A DNA stretch of 61,840 nucleotides from Candidatus Gastranaerophilales bacterium (GTDB taxonomy: Bacteria; Cyanobacteriota; Vampirovibrionia; Gastranaerophilales; Gastranaerophilaceae): contig CALURV010000030.1 of NCBI GenBank assembly GCA_944323285.1, positions 1-61,840 on the forward strand, in the 5' to 3' direction. The notes under the pieces were generated by a model. That model was given only the letters and a program-made list of their open reading frames with translations. It ran no database searches and was not told where the DNA came from. A program made the translations under genes and the position numbers. Shown here piece by piece: positions 9,083 through 17,316 of this stretch. Every line of letters starts with the position of its first letter. Within the stretch, counting starts at the first letter, position 1.

Positions 9083-9758
9083 ATCAATTATTCTTCTCTC
9101 TGGTGGTTTAGATTCACTTGTAAGTCTTGCAATATGTAAAGAAAAATTAAATATAGAACTTGCAATTTTTTTTAATTATGGACAAAAATCTTATGAAATG
9201 GAGTATAAAGCATCTAAATCAATTTCTGAATTTTATAATATTAAATTGGAGGAAATTGACTTAAACTGGCTAAAAGCCATTTCCACTTCAAGTTTAAATA
9301 CAAATAAGACAGTTCCGACACTATCTGAAGAATTATTAAAAGAAATAAATATAACAAAAGAATCTGCTAATTCTGTTTGGGTTCCAAACAGGAATGCTCT
9401 ATTCATAAATATTGCAGCTTGTTATGCTGATGCACAAAACTATTCACATATAGTCATTGGTGCTAACAAAGAAGAAGGAAGAACGTTTAAAGACAACAGT
9501 ATACAATTTATAAATGCAATAAATAACTCTTTAAAAAAATCAACAAATAATATGGTAAAAGTGGAAGCTCCTCTTATTAGGTTTGATAAAGCAGAAATTG
9601 TAAGGCAAGGATTAATATATAACACACCTTTTAAATTACTTTATAGCTGCTATTTAAATAATAAAAAGCATTGCGGAAAATGTGAATCTTGCTTAAGACT
9701 AAAACGTGCTTTAGAATTAAATAACTGTTATGATATAATATCAGAGATATACAAATAA
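9072..9758 (+). CDS. queC: 7-cyano-7-deazaguanine synthase QueC
   Basis: Converts 7-carboxy-7-deazaguanine to preQ0 using ATP and ammonia, in queuosine tRNA modification. The PP-loop SGGLDSLVSLA is at residues 9-20 and VWVPNRNALFIN at about 100-111. The zinc-binding C-terminal block CYLNNKKHCGKCESC has four Cys. At 228 residues it is complete; the start is one of two adjacent ATGs (9072 or 9075), overlapping the HEAT gene by up to 11 bases. QueD, QueE and QueF are not in this window. The next gene is a DUF366 protein. Confidence 0.96.
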   Translation: MMNKSIILLSGGLDSLVSLAICKEKLNIELAIFFNYGQKSYEMEYKASKSISEFYNIKLEEIDLNWLKAISTSSLNTNKTVPTLSEELLKEINITKESANSVWVPNRNALFINIAACYADAQNYSHIVIGANKEEGRTFKDNSIQFINAINNSLKKSTNNMVKVEAPLIRFDKAEIVRQGLIYNTPFKLLYSCYLNNKKHCGKCESCLRLKRALELNNCYDIISEIYK

Positions 9759-9769
9759 AGGTTAGAAAT

Positions 9770-10333
9770 TTGGAAATATTATTTATAGATAAAGAAATAA
9801 AATATACAGGCACTCAACTAAGTCCTCATTGGATATATAAAAATTTTAAAATTAAAGGCAATGCAATTGTTTCTTTTATAGGAGAATGTGATGTTAATCT
9901 AAATCACATGGTAGACATAGAAGATGTAATAAACAATGAGCCAATATATAGCAAGAAAATGCTAAATTTTATTGAGGAAAATTATAATTCCTCCTTAGAA
10001 GAAATGGTATATAAACAGAGACTCTTAGTAACTATAACAAAAGAGTTAATAGAAAAAAAATCACCTAATATTAAGATAATAAGAAATGGTGATGATTTAT
10101 ACATAAATAATAAAAAATTATCAGTATCAATTGCAACAAAATCAATAACATCCACTCTTATCCACTTTGGATTAAATATAAATGCCCAAGGAGCTCCTAT
10201 AAATGCAGCTGACTTAATCGAAGATGCCAAAATTGATAATGTGGAATTATTTGCAAAAGAATTATTAAAAAATTATAAGGAAGAAACGGAAGATATAAGA
10301 TTAGCAACCTGTAAGGTAAGAGGAGTTATGTAA
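9770..10333 (+). CDS. DUF366 family protein
   Basis: A 187-residue protein that I match to DUF366 by its N-terminus (GTQLSPHWIYKNFKI), the phrase FIGECDV near residue 44 and the HMVDIEDV block. The function of this family is not established to my knowledge. The start is TTG 9770, preceded by AAGG at eight bases; no ATG fits the conserved N-terminus. It follows queC by 11 bases and shares one base with the next start (TAATG), so queC, DUF366 and the SPOR protein form one unit. A link with queuosine metabolism is possible from adjacency only. Confidence 0.75.
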   Translation: MEILFIDKEIKYTGTQLSPHWIYKNFKIKGNAIVSFIGECDVNLNHMVDIEDVINNEPIYSKKMLNFIEENYNSSLEEMVYKQRLLVTITKELIEKKSPNIKIIRNGDDLYINNKKLSVSIATKSITSTLIHFGLNINAQGAPINAADLIEDAKIDNVELFAKELLKNYKEETEDIRLATCKVRGVM

Positions 10334-11052
10334 TGGCCGATAAAGAAGTCCCTTTAAAAAGAAAAAAAAGAAAGAAAAAAAGCGGCATTGGATATGTACT
10401 TCTTTTCTTAGTTGTTTTTACTTCTGCTTTATTTTCTTTATCCTATTTAGTTAAGTCATATACTCCTGATGTTGATGTTGCTATAGGAAATAATGAAGCT
10501 TTAATACTTTCTGAATCTGATATAGATACGGAAATAAAAACAATTGATGAACGCCTAAAATGGATTCAAATGGAAGATGAACTTCCAACAGTTTCAATAA
10601 GAAGCCCTAAAGAAAAAGAAAAACAAAATAAAGATAATTCAGAATACAATAATACAGAAGAAGAAAAGAAAGAAATTTTAGATAGAAGTAAGAATATAAA
10701 AGACAAATCAAATAATAACGAATCCATTTTTGCTCCAAGACCAACAACTATCGATTTAAAAAAAGAAAATCTTAATTTTAGAATAAATCAGATTCCATCT
10801 GTTGAAGAAAAAAATAATACCATTGTAAAATCTGTGTCTAAAGTATATGTAGGAAACTTTGATGAAATTGAAGATGCTATAAGAATACAACATAAAATTT
10901 CTCAAGAAGAGTCAGATATTGTTCCATTTATAAAATCAATAAATGGAGTATATGTTGTACAAATAGGTTCTTTTAATGACCCAGAGAAAGCTAATTCTTT
11001 ATTAAATAGAATGAGAAATAAAGGATATAATTCAAGAATTGTAATAGAATAA
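10333..11052 (+). CDS. SPOR-domain membrane protein
   Basis: A single-pass membrane protein: a short, very basic cytoplasmic start (PLKRKKRKKKSG), one membrane helix at about residues 19-41, a low-complexity charged linker and a C-terminal SPOR domain (about 165-239, including VVQIGSFNDPEKANSLLNRM). SPOR domains bind denuded septal peptidoglycan, so it probably acts at the division site, like FtsN or DedD. It is coupled to the DUF366 gene through TAATG and followed by a terminator. Confidence 0.85.
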   Translation: MADKEVPLKRKKRKKKSGIGYVLLFLVVFTSALFSLSYLVKSYTPDVDVAIGNNEALILSESDIDTEIKTIDERLKWIQMEDELPTVSIRSPKEKEKQNKDNSEYNNTEEEKKEILDRSKNIKDKSNNNESIFAPRPTTIDLKKENLNFRINQIPSVEEKNNTIVKSVSKVYVGNFDEIEDAIRIQHKISQEESDIVPFIKSINGVYVVQIGSFNDPEKANSLLNRMRNKGYNSRIVIE

Positions 11053-11054
11053 AA

Positions 11055-11080
11055 AAAACGACCATTATGGTCGTTTTGAC
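11055..11080 (+). terminator. Intrinsic terminator after the SPOR gene
   Basis: Stem AAAACGACCA (11055-11064) with TGGTCGTTTT (11068-11077) and a 3-base loop. The flanking A run also lets it act for the minus-strand gene ending at 11116. Confidence 0.85.
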
Positions 11081-11107
11081 TGTGGTTAGTTAAATAAGTT
11101 AGTTATG
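11081..11107. repeat. Left inverted-repeat element beside the TPKFxGVG paralog
   Basis: TGTGGTTAGTTAAA, then AAGTTAGTTATG (11081-11107). A similar sequence lies in opposite orientation on the other side of the gene, at 11632-11674, and GGTTAGTT also follows the stop of the first paralog (157-164). The origin is unknown; it may mark a past duplication or insertion. Confidence 0.45.
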
Positions 11108-11115
11108 ATTATACA

Positions 11116-11634
11116 TTAACCTACGCCATTAAATTTAGGAGTTGATCTTTCTATTGCTTTACCTTCAGCCTCCTCAACAGCTTGTAGTTGCTGTTGTGCA
11201 GCAGATAATTTTGTTTCTATTCTTTTTTGCTGCATATCAAGTTGATTTTCAAAAGCCTCTAACTTTTTACAATATTGATTTGCATATTCCTGATTAACAG
11301 AAGTATTTAACATTTCTGCAATTGAAGCAAGATATTCTTCACTATTATTTTGCTCTGCAGCCATTGAACCTATTTCACCAATTGATGTAGCAGCACCACC
11401 TTCATCATCTGCGGTATTAATATATGCATCAGCTCCTTGCAAAAATTCTGAATAATTATTAAAGTTTGTCGGATCAGATGCAATTTCTTCTACCGTAACT
11501 TTCCCATCTGAAATATTTGCAGAAAAAGAAAGTAAATTATTTTTCTGTTGCATTATATTATCCAGCTGTGATTGAAGTGAAAAAATAAGATTTGTATAAT
11601 AAATCTTACGTCTGGCAAACATTGAGTAACCCAT
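11116..11634 (-). CDS. Hypothetical protein, paralog of the window's first protein (TPKFxGVG tail)
   Basis: A 172-residue protein without signal peptide or membrane span. The N-terminus is MGYSMFARRKIYYTNLIFSL; the middle is acidic and Ala/Ser/Asn-rich with helical stretches; the C-terminal third is a likely coiled coil (KKLEAFENQLDMQQKRIE, LQAVEEAEGKAIERS) ending in TPKFNGVG. The last 30 residues closely match the protein ending at 155. AAAGGTAGG precedes ATG 11634. Inverted-repeat-like sequences flank it. The helical body with a conserved short tail recalls secreted or polymerising proteins, but there is no direct evidence; function unknown. Confidence 0.8.
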   Translation of the reverse strand: MGYSMFARRKIYYTNLIFSLQSQLDNIMQQKNNLLSFSANISDGKVTVEEIASDPTNFNNYSEFLQGADAYINTADDEGGAATSIGEIGSMAAEQNNSEEYLASIAEMLNTSVNQEYANQYCKKLEAFENQLDMQQKRIETKLSAAQQQLQAVEEAEGKAIERSTPKFNGVG

Positions 11635-11904
11635 AACTAACCTACCTTTTCTAAATCTTTTTAACTAACCCACACTTTTATAAAAACATTTTAATTTCGC
11701 AAATTGCTTAATAAAGCATTAAATAAAGCAAACAACAATAAAAACAGCCAAAAGCCAAATAAAATCAATATTTTTAGATTATTTTAAATCTTCTTTGTTA
11801 TATATTTATTATATATTAAGTGTTAATCGAATAAATATAGATTAAATATTTTTTATATAAAAATAAAGTTGATTATTCTTCACATTTGTTAACAAAATTA
11901 ATAT
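11632..11904. other. Intergenic region with the right inverted-repeat element
   Basis: About 270 bases of very AT-rich DNA between two minus-strand genes. At 11661-11674 is TTAACTAACCCACA, and at 11632-11643 CATAACTAACCT; both are reverse complements of parts of the element at 11081-11107. No further gene is visible. The promoter of the 11634 gene should lie here, but I cannot fix its boxes. Confidence 0.5.
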
Positions 11905-13020
11905 TTAGATACTTTCTGCTTTTTTCTTATACATTAAAAAGCCAATAATACCAAGTATTATATTAGGTAAATTAGCAGCAAAGAAAGCAGGAATAGTATA
12001 ATTATAACCTAGCGACATTGAAAAGGCTCTAATTATATAGTAACAGAATATAATAGCAATACTGAATAAAAAGCCTCTATTATGTCTGACTCTTGGCGGA
12101 GTGATAGCGAGAGGAATACCTAATATAACAAAAACAACTGTTGTGATAGGTAAAGCAATTTTTTCCCAGAAACGGACCTGATATCTTGCCAAAATTTCAG
12201 GAGCAATATCTTGATTTATATTATTTAAATATGGCAATAGCTGAATAAAGTTGAAATCGGAACCATCATTTTTTTTATCAAGTTGTTTTTGAATATCACT
12301 TCCAAAATCAACAATAGTTTTTTCAATCCAAGACGTATTAAGCGTTTTACCAGCCTTAGATATTGTATAAACAGAGGCATTATCAAATTGCCAGCCTTCA
12401 ATGACAGAAGTACCGGTTTTAGCTTGTAATATTTGAATTTTTTCTTTATCTGATAAATCTAGAATTGAGACATTTGAAAATTGTTTATCCTCACACTTTT
12501 CAACATAAAATAAACGTTTTAAATAGTTTCCATCGGTTAATTCTTTCATTGAGAAGTTATGTTTACCCTCAGGTATATTTCTCTGAACAAGAGCATATAA
12601 AGCAAGTGTTTTTGACTGAGATGTAGTCATTGGAACAATTGTTTCGTTAATAAAAAATGTACAAAATGCCATAATTATTGCAAAAATAAAAATAGGTTTA
12701 GAAATTCTTTTTATACTTACTCCACAAGCTTTTAATATTGTAATTTCAGATTGTAAGCACATTTTATTAACGACCATTACTGTAGAAAATAAAACACTCA
12801 TTGGAATTGTCATAACAATAACAGCGGGAAGATTTAAAAGAATTATCATAAATGCTATTTTAAAAGGCATTCCATATGTTGATATTTGTTTTATTAAAGA
12901 TATAAAAGTATCTGAAGCAAAAATTATAGAAGTAAAAACAATAACACCTAAAACAAATACTTCTATAATCTGTTTTAATATATATCTATCCAAAATTGTA
13001 AAATTAAAAAATGATTTCAT
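11905..13020 (-). CDS. LptF/LptG (YjgP/YjgQ) family permease
   Basis: Inner-membrane component of the lipopolysaccharide export ABC transporter. 371 residues: three N-terminal membrane helices (about 15-120, with LDRYILKQIIEVFVLG and the LNLPAVIVMTIPMSVL block), a periplasmic beta-jellyroll (about 130-285), and three C-terminal helices (about 285-365, starting KIALPITTVVFVILGIPLA). It is typical in length for the family. Only one copy lies here; cyanobacteria also carry a single LptF/G-like gene, whereas proteobacteria have two. With BamA it indicates a diderm envelope. Confidence 0.88.
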   Translation of the reverse strand: MKSFFNFTILDRYILKQIIEVFVLGVIVFTSIIFASDTFISLIKQISTYGMPFKIAFMIILLNLPAVIVMTIPMSVLFSTVMVVNKMCLQSEITILKACGVSIKRISKPIFIFAIIMAFCTFFINETIVPMTTSQSKTLALYALVQRNIPEGKHNFSMKELTDGNYLKRLFYVEKCEDKQFSNVSILDLSDKEKIQILQAKTGTSVIEGWQFDNASVYTISKAGKTLNTSWIEKTIVDFGSDIQKQLDKKNDGSDFNFIQLLPYLNNINQDIAPEILARYQVRFWEKIALPITTVVFVILGIPLAITPPRVRHNRGFLFSIAIIFCYYIIRAFSMSLGYNYTIPAFFAANLPNIILGIIGFLMYKKKAESI

Positions 13021-13056
13021 ATGTAAATTTTAAAACAAAAAAGTTTCTTTTTGCAA

Positions 13057-14256
13057 CTATAGTTTTTCCCAATCTTGAGCAAATTTATCAAGGATTTGTT
13101 CTATATCTTTATTATTAATAAGAATTTCTTGAATACAATTTGAGGATAGAATATTTAAATCTTTCTTATTTTTTACATTTAATAAAGGAGGTTGAAGATT
13201 ATTCAATTGACTTGCGCTTATAATTCTTGCTTGAATTTGAATATCTTCATTTTGTATTGTAAAAAACTCATCTTCAAGGGCATATTTATTTACAGGAAGA
13301 ATTGAAGTTAATTTTGCAAGTTCTAATTGATTTAAAGAATTTGTAAGAAATAATGCAAATTTAAGTGCTATTTGTTTATTTTTAGCTTTTTGAGGAATTA
13401 CAAAATTCATCAAAGAGTAGTCATAAAGACCGTTATCACCGGTTAATTGCGGTAAAATTCTTGTTGATCTATATACAGAAGGAGCATTTTCTTTTATCAT
13501 ATTCAGAAAATTAGACCCAGTTACTAAAAAAGCTAATTGTCCTGACATATATTTTTCAAGAGCATCTCTATGGGTTTGAGTTATACATTCTTTTGGAATA
13601 TAACCATTTAAATATAAATTTTTAATTTTTGAAAATATCTCAATACTTTTTTCTGAATTAATATTATTATAAGAATTTATATTATACTTATATAAAATTT
13701 TTAATAATGTATCATTTTCAGTTAAACTAAACATCGTAACATATGTATTTTTTTTAGGAATAATTTTAAATAAATCATCATAAGATATTGGCAGATTTCC
13801 TAAATACAAATTAGAATTATATAAAGTAACCGCAGATGTTGCATAAAAAGGAATACCAAAAAATTTTCCATTATATTTTAAAGAATCTTTAATTGCAGGA
13901 ATATAATCATTTAAATATTTTTCATCAATATTATATAGCGCATTTTTTTGCGCTAAGAGAAGTGAAAAATCAGGAGTTAAATTAACTAAATCAGGGGGAT
14001 TATCTGTCAGAATAGAAGCTAACGTTCTTTTTTCACCTTCGGAATATGGAATATCTATCCACTTTATTTTACAATTAGGATTATCTTTTTCGAATTCAGA
14101 AATAACATTATTTATATATTTATCAAAAGTTCCGAGCTGCAAAGTCCAAAAAATTACCACTTGTTTAGAATTATCATCCTGATTTTTTAAAAACGAAGGA
14201 AAAACAAAACTCAAGAACAAAATAAATAATATAAATAATAAAAATCTTTTCATCAT
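13057..14256 (-). CDS. Extracellular solute-binding protein, family 1 (sugar type)
   Basis: Periplasmic binding protein of a carbohydrate ABC transporter. It starts with a basic, hydrophobic leader (residues 1-23) but has no lipobox Cys, so it is either cleaved or membrane-anchored. The mature part has SBP_bac_1 features: FEKDNPNCKIKW near 55, DLVNLTPDFSLLLAQ, a hinge region GIPFYATSAVTLYNS near 135, and LVTGSNFLNMI. It stands alone: no permease or ATPase is adjacent, and the only sugar permease in the window is 11 kb away at 24948. Ligand unknown; an alpha-glucan or maltodextrin is suggested by the GH13 gene nearby. Confidence 0.83.
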   Translation of the reverse strand: MMKRFLLFILFILFLSFVFPSFLKNQDDNSKQVVIFWTLQLGTFDKYINNVISEFEKDNPNCKIKWIDIPYSEGEKRTLASILTDNPPDLVNLTPDFSLLLAQKNALYNIDEKYLNDYIPAIKDSLKYNGKFFGIPFYATSAVTLYNSNLYLGNLPISYDDLFKIIPKKNTYVTMFSLTENDTLLKILYKYNINSYNNINSEKSIEIFSKIKNLYLNGYIPKECITQTHRDALEKYMSGQLAFLVTGSNFLNMIKENAPSVYRSTRILPQLTGDNGLYDYSLMNFVIPQKAKNKQIALKFALFLTNSLNQLELAKLTSILPVNKYALEDEFFTIQNEDIQIQARIISASQLNNLQPPLLNVKNKKDLNILSSNCIQEILINNKDIEQILDKFAQDWEKL

Positions 14257-14314
14257 AATAGAATATCCAATTTTAATGATAAAATATTATATAAGTAAAG
14301 GCTAATTTTTAACA

Positions 14315-15541
14315 ATGGATTTATTTGAAAATTTAAAAGAGAATAATAAGCAAACACCATTAGCAGAAATACTTCGTCCAAAAACAATTGAAGAATATCT
14401 TGGACAATATAGTATAACAGGAGAATCTTCTCCATTAATGAATTTATTAAAAACAAACAGATTATTTTCACTAATTTTATGGGGACCGCCAGGATGCGGA
14501 AAAACAACATTAGCTAGAATTATTGCAAATCATACAAACAGTTATTTTATTGAATTAAGTGCTGTTTCATCCGGAATAAAAGATATAAAAGAAGCAATAG
14601 ATACAGCAAAAGAAAAACTTATATATGGACAAAAAACCATATTGTTTATTGATGAAATTCACAGATATAATAAAACGCAACAGGATGCTCTTTTACCATA
14701 CCTTGAGAATGGAACAGTGTTTTTAATAGGATCAACTACTGAAAATCCTTCATTTCAAGTTAATGCCGCTCTTTTATCGCGAACTCAAGTTTTAAGATTA
14801 AGTCCTATTGACGATAAATCTATGAAAAATATAATAAACAAGGGGTTTCAATATCTTGCCTACAATTACTCAGAGATACAAATAGATAAAGATGTTAGTG
14901 ATTTTATCGTAAATTATGCAAGAGGAGATGCACGAAGTGCTTTGAACTTAATTGAGAACGTATATTTTTCTTCACCACTGGAAAATAACATAAGACACAT
15001 AAAAGTAGAAACTCTTGAAGAATTAGTACAAACATCATCAATAAAATATTCACTGCAAGAGCATTATGATATGGCATCAGCTTTTCAAAAGAGTATGAGA
15101 GGGTCAGATCCAAATGCTGCAATATATTGGCTGGCGAAAATGCTCACAGCAGGAGAAGACCCAAGATTTATAGCAAGAAGAATGATAGTTTGTGCTGCAG
15201 AAGATGTAGGTAATGCGGCTCCGCACGCACTTACTCTTGCTATTAATGCATTTAAAGCCGCCGAGATTTTAGGCATGCCTGAAGCAAGAATTCCATTGGC
15301 TCAAGCTGTCGAATATATTGCTCGCTGTCCAAAATCAAATAGAGCTTGCAAGGCTATAGATGCAGCTATGCAAGACATTTATAACGGATTAAACTTTCAA
15401 CCGCCAATGCATTTAAGAGATTCTCACTATAAAGATGCAAAAAAATACGGATTTGGTGAAGGTTATGTATATACTCACGATAATCCTGAGTATAATCAGC
15501 AGTTTATGCCGGATGAATTAAAAGATAAAAAATATTTCTAG
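14315..15541 (+). CDS. rarA: Replication-associated recombination protein RarA (MgsA) AAA+ ATPase
   Basis: Clamp-loader-like AAA+ ATPase acting at stalled replication forks. The N-terminus PLAEILRPKTIEEYLGQ is diagnostic; Walker A GPPGCGKTT is at about residues 56-64 and Walker B ILFIDEIHR at about 109-117, followed by sensor 1 GSTTENPSF. The C-terminal helical tetramerisation domain holds IYWLAKMLTAGEDPRFIARR. At 408 residues it is normal. It is divergent from the SBP gene; only about 58 bases separate the two starts, so both promoters must be close. Confidence 0.95.
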   Translation: MDLFENLKENNKQTPLAEILRPKTIEEYLGQYSITGESSPLMNLLKTNRLFSLILWGPPGCGKTTLARIIANHTNSYFIELSAVSSGIKDIKEAIDTAKEKLIYGQKTILFIDEIHRYNKTQQDALLPYLENGTVFLIGSTTENPSFQVNAALLSRTQVLRLSPIDDKSMKNIINKGFQYLAYNYSEIQIDKDVSDFIVNYARGDARSALNLIENVYFSSPLENNIRHIKVETLEELVQTSSIKYSLQEHYDMASAFQKSMRGSDPNAAIYWLAKMLTAGEDPRFIARRMIVCAAEDVGNAAPHALTLAINAFKAAEILGMPEARIPLAQAVEYIARCPKSNRACKAIDAAMQDIYNGLNFQPPMHLRDSHYKDAKKYGFGEGYVYTHDNPEYNQQFMPDELKDKKYF

Positions 15542-15630
15542 TTTAAAATAAATAATTAATATTTAATTAATTGGTCAATGTTTTTATCTAATTTAGATTT
15601 AAAATTAATTAATGAAAAGGAGAACTTATT

Positions 15631-16140
15631 ATGATTAATGAAAAACTGGAAAAAGCCTTCAATGATCAAATAAATGCAGAATTTTATTCTGAATACTTTT
15701 ATTTATCAATGTATGCATATTTCGAAAGAATGAATCTTCAAGGTTTTAAAAACTGGATGAATGTACAAATGCAAGAAGAACATGCTCATGCAATGGGAAT
15801 GTTTAATTACCTTCATGAAAGAGGCGGAAAAGTTACTCTTCAAGCTATTGAACAGCCAAAATCAGATTGGAATTCACCTTTAGAAGTATTTGAAGATGTT
15901 CTTAAACATGAACAATATGTTACATCAAGAATAAATGCACTTATGGATGTTGCAGATGAAGTCAAAGATAGAGCTGCAGTTTCCTTCTTAGACTGGTATT
16001 TAAAAGAACAAGTAGAAGAAGAAGCAAATGTAGGTAATGTTCTAAAAACATTGAAAATGATTTGCAATGACAAAAATTGCTTGTATATGCTTGATAAAGA
16101 ACTTGCAACAAGAACATTTGTAGCGCCTGTTATTGGTTAA
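15631..16140 (+). CDS. ftnA: Non-haem ferritin
   Basis: Iron-storage protein forming a 24-subunit shell. 169 residues in a four-helix bundle; ferroxidase ligands Glu17, Glu50 and His53 sit at exactly the positions of bacterial FtnA (QINAEFYS, QEEHAHA), and the third-helix EQVEEE block is also present. AAGGAG lies seven or eight bases before the ATG. It is a single-gene unit with its own terminator at 16161-16190. No Fur-type operator is evident in the AT-rich 90-base upstream region. Confidence 0.95.
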   Translation: MINEKLEKAFNDQINAEFYSEYFYLSMYAYFERMNLQGFKNWMNVQMQEEHAHAMGMFNYLHERGGKVTLQAIEQPKSDWNSPLEVFEDVLKHEQYVTSRINALMDVADEVKDRAAVSFLDWYLKEQVEEEANVGNVLKTLKMICNDKNCLYMLDKELATRTFVAPVIG

Positions 16141-16160
16141 ATATTTAATATTTTTAGAAG

Positions 16161-16190
16161 AAGAGAAGTTTATTAAAACTTCTCTTTTTT
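16161..16190 (+). terminator. Intrinsic terminator of the ferritin gene
   Basis: An 11-bp perfect stem (AAGAGAAGTTT, 16161-16171, with AAACTTCTCTT, 16176-16186), a 4-base loop and a T run. Confidence 0.92.
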
Positions 16191-16234
16191 GTATAATTAA
16201 TTAAAATTTGTTATCATTAACAAAAAGAGGCTTT

Positions 16235-16735
16235 ATGAATAATAACGTATTTAAAAATTTATCATATGGAGTTTACATTGTTTCTTGCAAAAACGATAAC
16301 AAATATACGGGCTGCACTGTAAACAGCATTATGCAAATTACATCAACTCCTCCAACAATTGCTCTTAGTGTTAATCACGAAAATTATACAAATTCTTGTC
16401 TTGAAAAAAACAAAAAATTTGCTGTATCCATTTTATCAGAAGAATCTAATCCCCTCTCCATAGGAACTTTTGGATTCAGAAGCGGACGTGATTTTAATAA
16501 GTTTGAAGCTATTCCATATATTATAATTGATGAACTTCCTATAATAAAAGATGCTTGTGCCTATCTAATTTGTGAAATTATTGATAAAATTGAAACAACA
16601 ACACATAGTGTATTCATTGCAAAAGTTTTAAACGGAGATATTCTAAACAACAAAATACCTATGACATATTCTTATTACCATAATGTTATAAAAGGGAAAA
16701 GTCCGAAAACTGCTCCAACTTATATTCCCGAATAA
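16235..16735 (+). CDS. Flavin reductase-like FMN-binding protein
   Basis: A small flavoprotein of the flavin reductase-like split-barrel family. Recognisable parts are YGVYIVSCKNDNKYTGCTVNSIMQI near the start, the STPPTIALSVNH strand and FGFRSGRD near residue 80. Proteins of this size in anaerobes often pass electrons to rubredoxin or O2-reducing flavodiiron enzymes; that role is inferred from the family. I choose ATG 16235, which has AGAGG five bases upstream, over an upstream in-frame TTG at 16208. Lying next to ferritin, it may take part in redox or iron handling. Confidence 0.85.
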   Translation: MNNNVFKNLSYGVYIVSCKNDNKYTGCTVNSIMQITSTPPTIALSVNHENYTNSCLEKNKKFAVSILSEESNPLSIGTFGFRSGRDFNKFEAIPYIIIDELPIIKDACAYLICEIIDKIETTTHSVFIAKVLNGDILNNKIPMTYSYYHNVIKGKSPKTAPTYIPE

Positions 16736-16843
16736 TATTAATTAACATTTCTTAATATTAGTTTTTTTTAGTCAATTTTTTGAATTTTGTGTTTTTACTA
16801 AAATATGAAAAGTGTTAGGTAATAAAAAAGGAAAGGTAACCCA

Positions 16844-17272
16844 ATGGAAATAGGAATTAATGGATCATTAGCACATGTATTAACAAATGATAACATGTCA
16901 ACAGCAAATAAATCAAAATGTTTAAAGGAAATAAGTAAAGAAAACTTAAAGGATACATTAAAAATAACAACTGTAGCTGCAGGAGCTGCCGGTATTGGAG
17001 CCTTGGCTTCTAAATCTAATAGATTTGTTGATGTATTGAAAAACGTAAGAACTCTAGTAGGAAATGCATTATCAAGAGTTAGTATAGACGATAAAAATCT
17101 AAAAGAATTAATCAAAAATTCAAATTTATACAAAAACTTTAATGCATTACCGAAACCAGCAAAAGCTGCAATTGCCACTGGAAGTGCTATTTTAGCATTA
17201 ATTCTACCATCTGCAGCTATTTCGTCAACAAGTAAATTAGGTTATATTGAAGGAAAACATGAAAATAAATAA
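16844..17272 (+). CDS. Small hydrophobic hypothetical protein
   Basis: 142 residues, no family recognised. The N-terminus is soluble (MEIGINGSLAHVLTND), with two hydrophobic Ala/Gly-rich segments at about 43-57 and 109-130 (AAIATGSAILALILPSAAIS) and a charged tail GYIEGKHENK. The ribosome-binding site AAAGG-AAAGG is good and a strong terminator follows, so it is a real, independently expressed gene. The pattern of two weak membrane segments around an amphipathic middle resembles the protein at 20236-20856. Function unknown. Confidence 0.8.
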   Translation: MEIGINGSLAHVLTNDNMSTANKSKCLKEISKENLKDTLKITTVAAGAAGIGALASKSNRFVDVLKNVRTLVGNALSRVSIDDKNLKELIKNSNLYKNFNALPKPAKAAIATGSAILALILPSAAISSTSKLGYIEGKHENK

Positions 17273-17284
17273 CTATCAATAAAA

Positions 17285-17316
17285 AAAGACCTTGGAAAAT
17301 CCAAGGTCTTTTTTTT
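17285..17316. terminator. Bidirectional intrinsic terminator
   Basis: Stem AGACCTTGGA (17287-17296) with TCCAAGGTCT (17300-17309), loop AAA, with a long A run to the left and T run to the right. It lies between convergent genes and ends both the 16844 gene and serA. Confidence 0.93.

Noticed and set aside
14253-14510. 85-codon minus-strand frame spanning the rarA start
   Set aside because: Overlaps the rarA coding region and the SBP start; low-complexity Leu/Ile, no ribosome-binding site.
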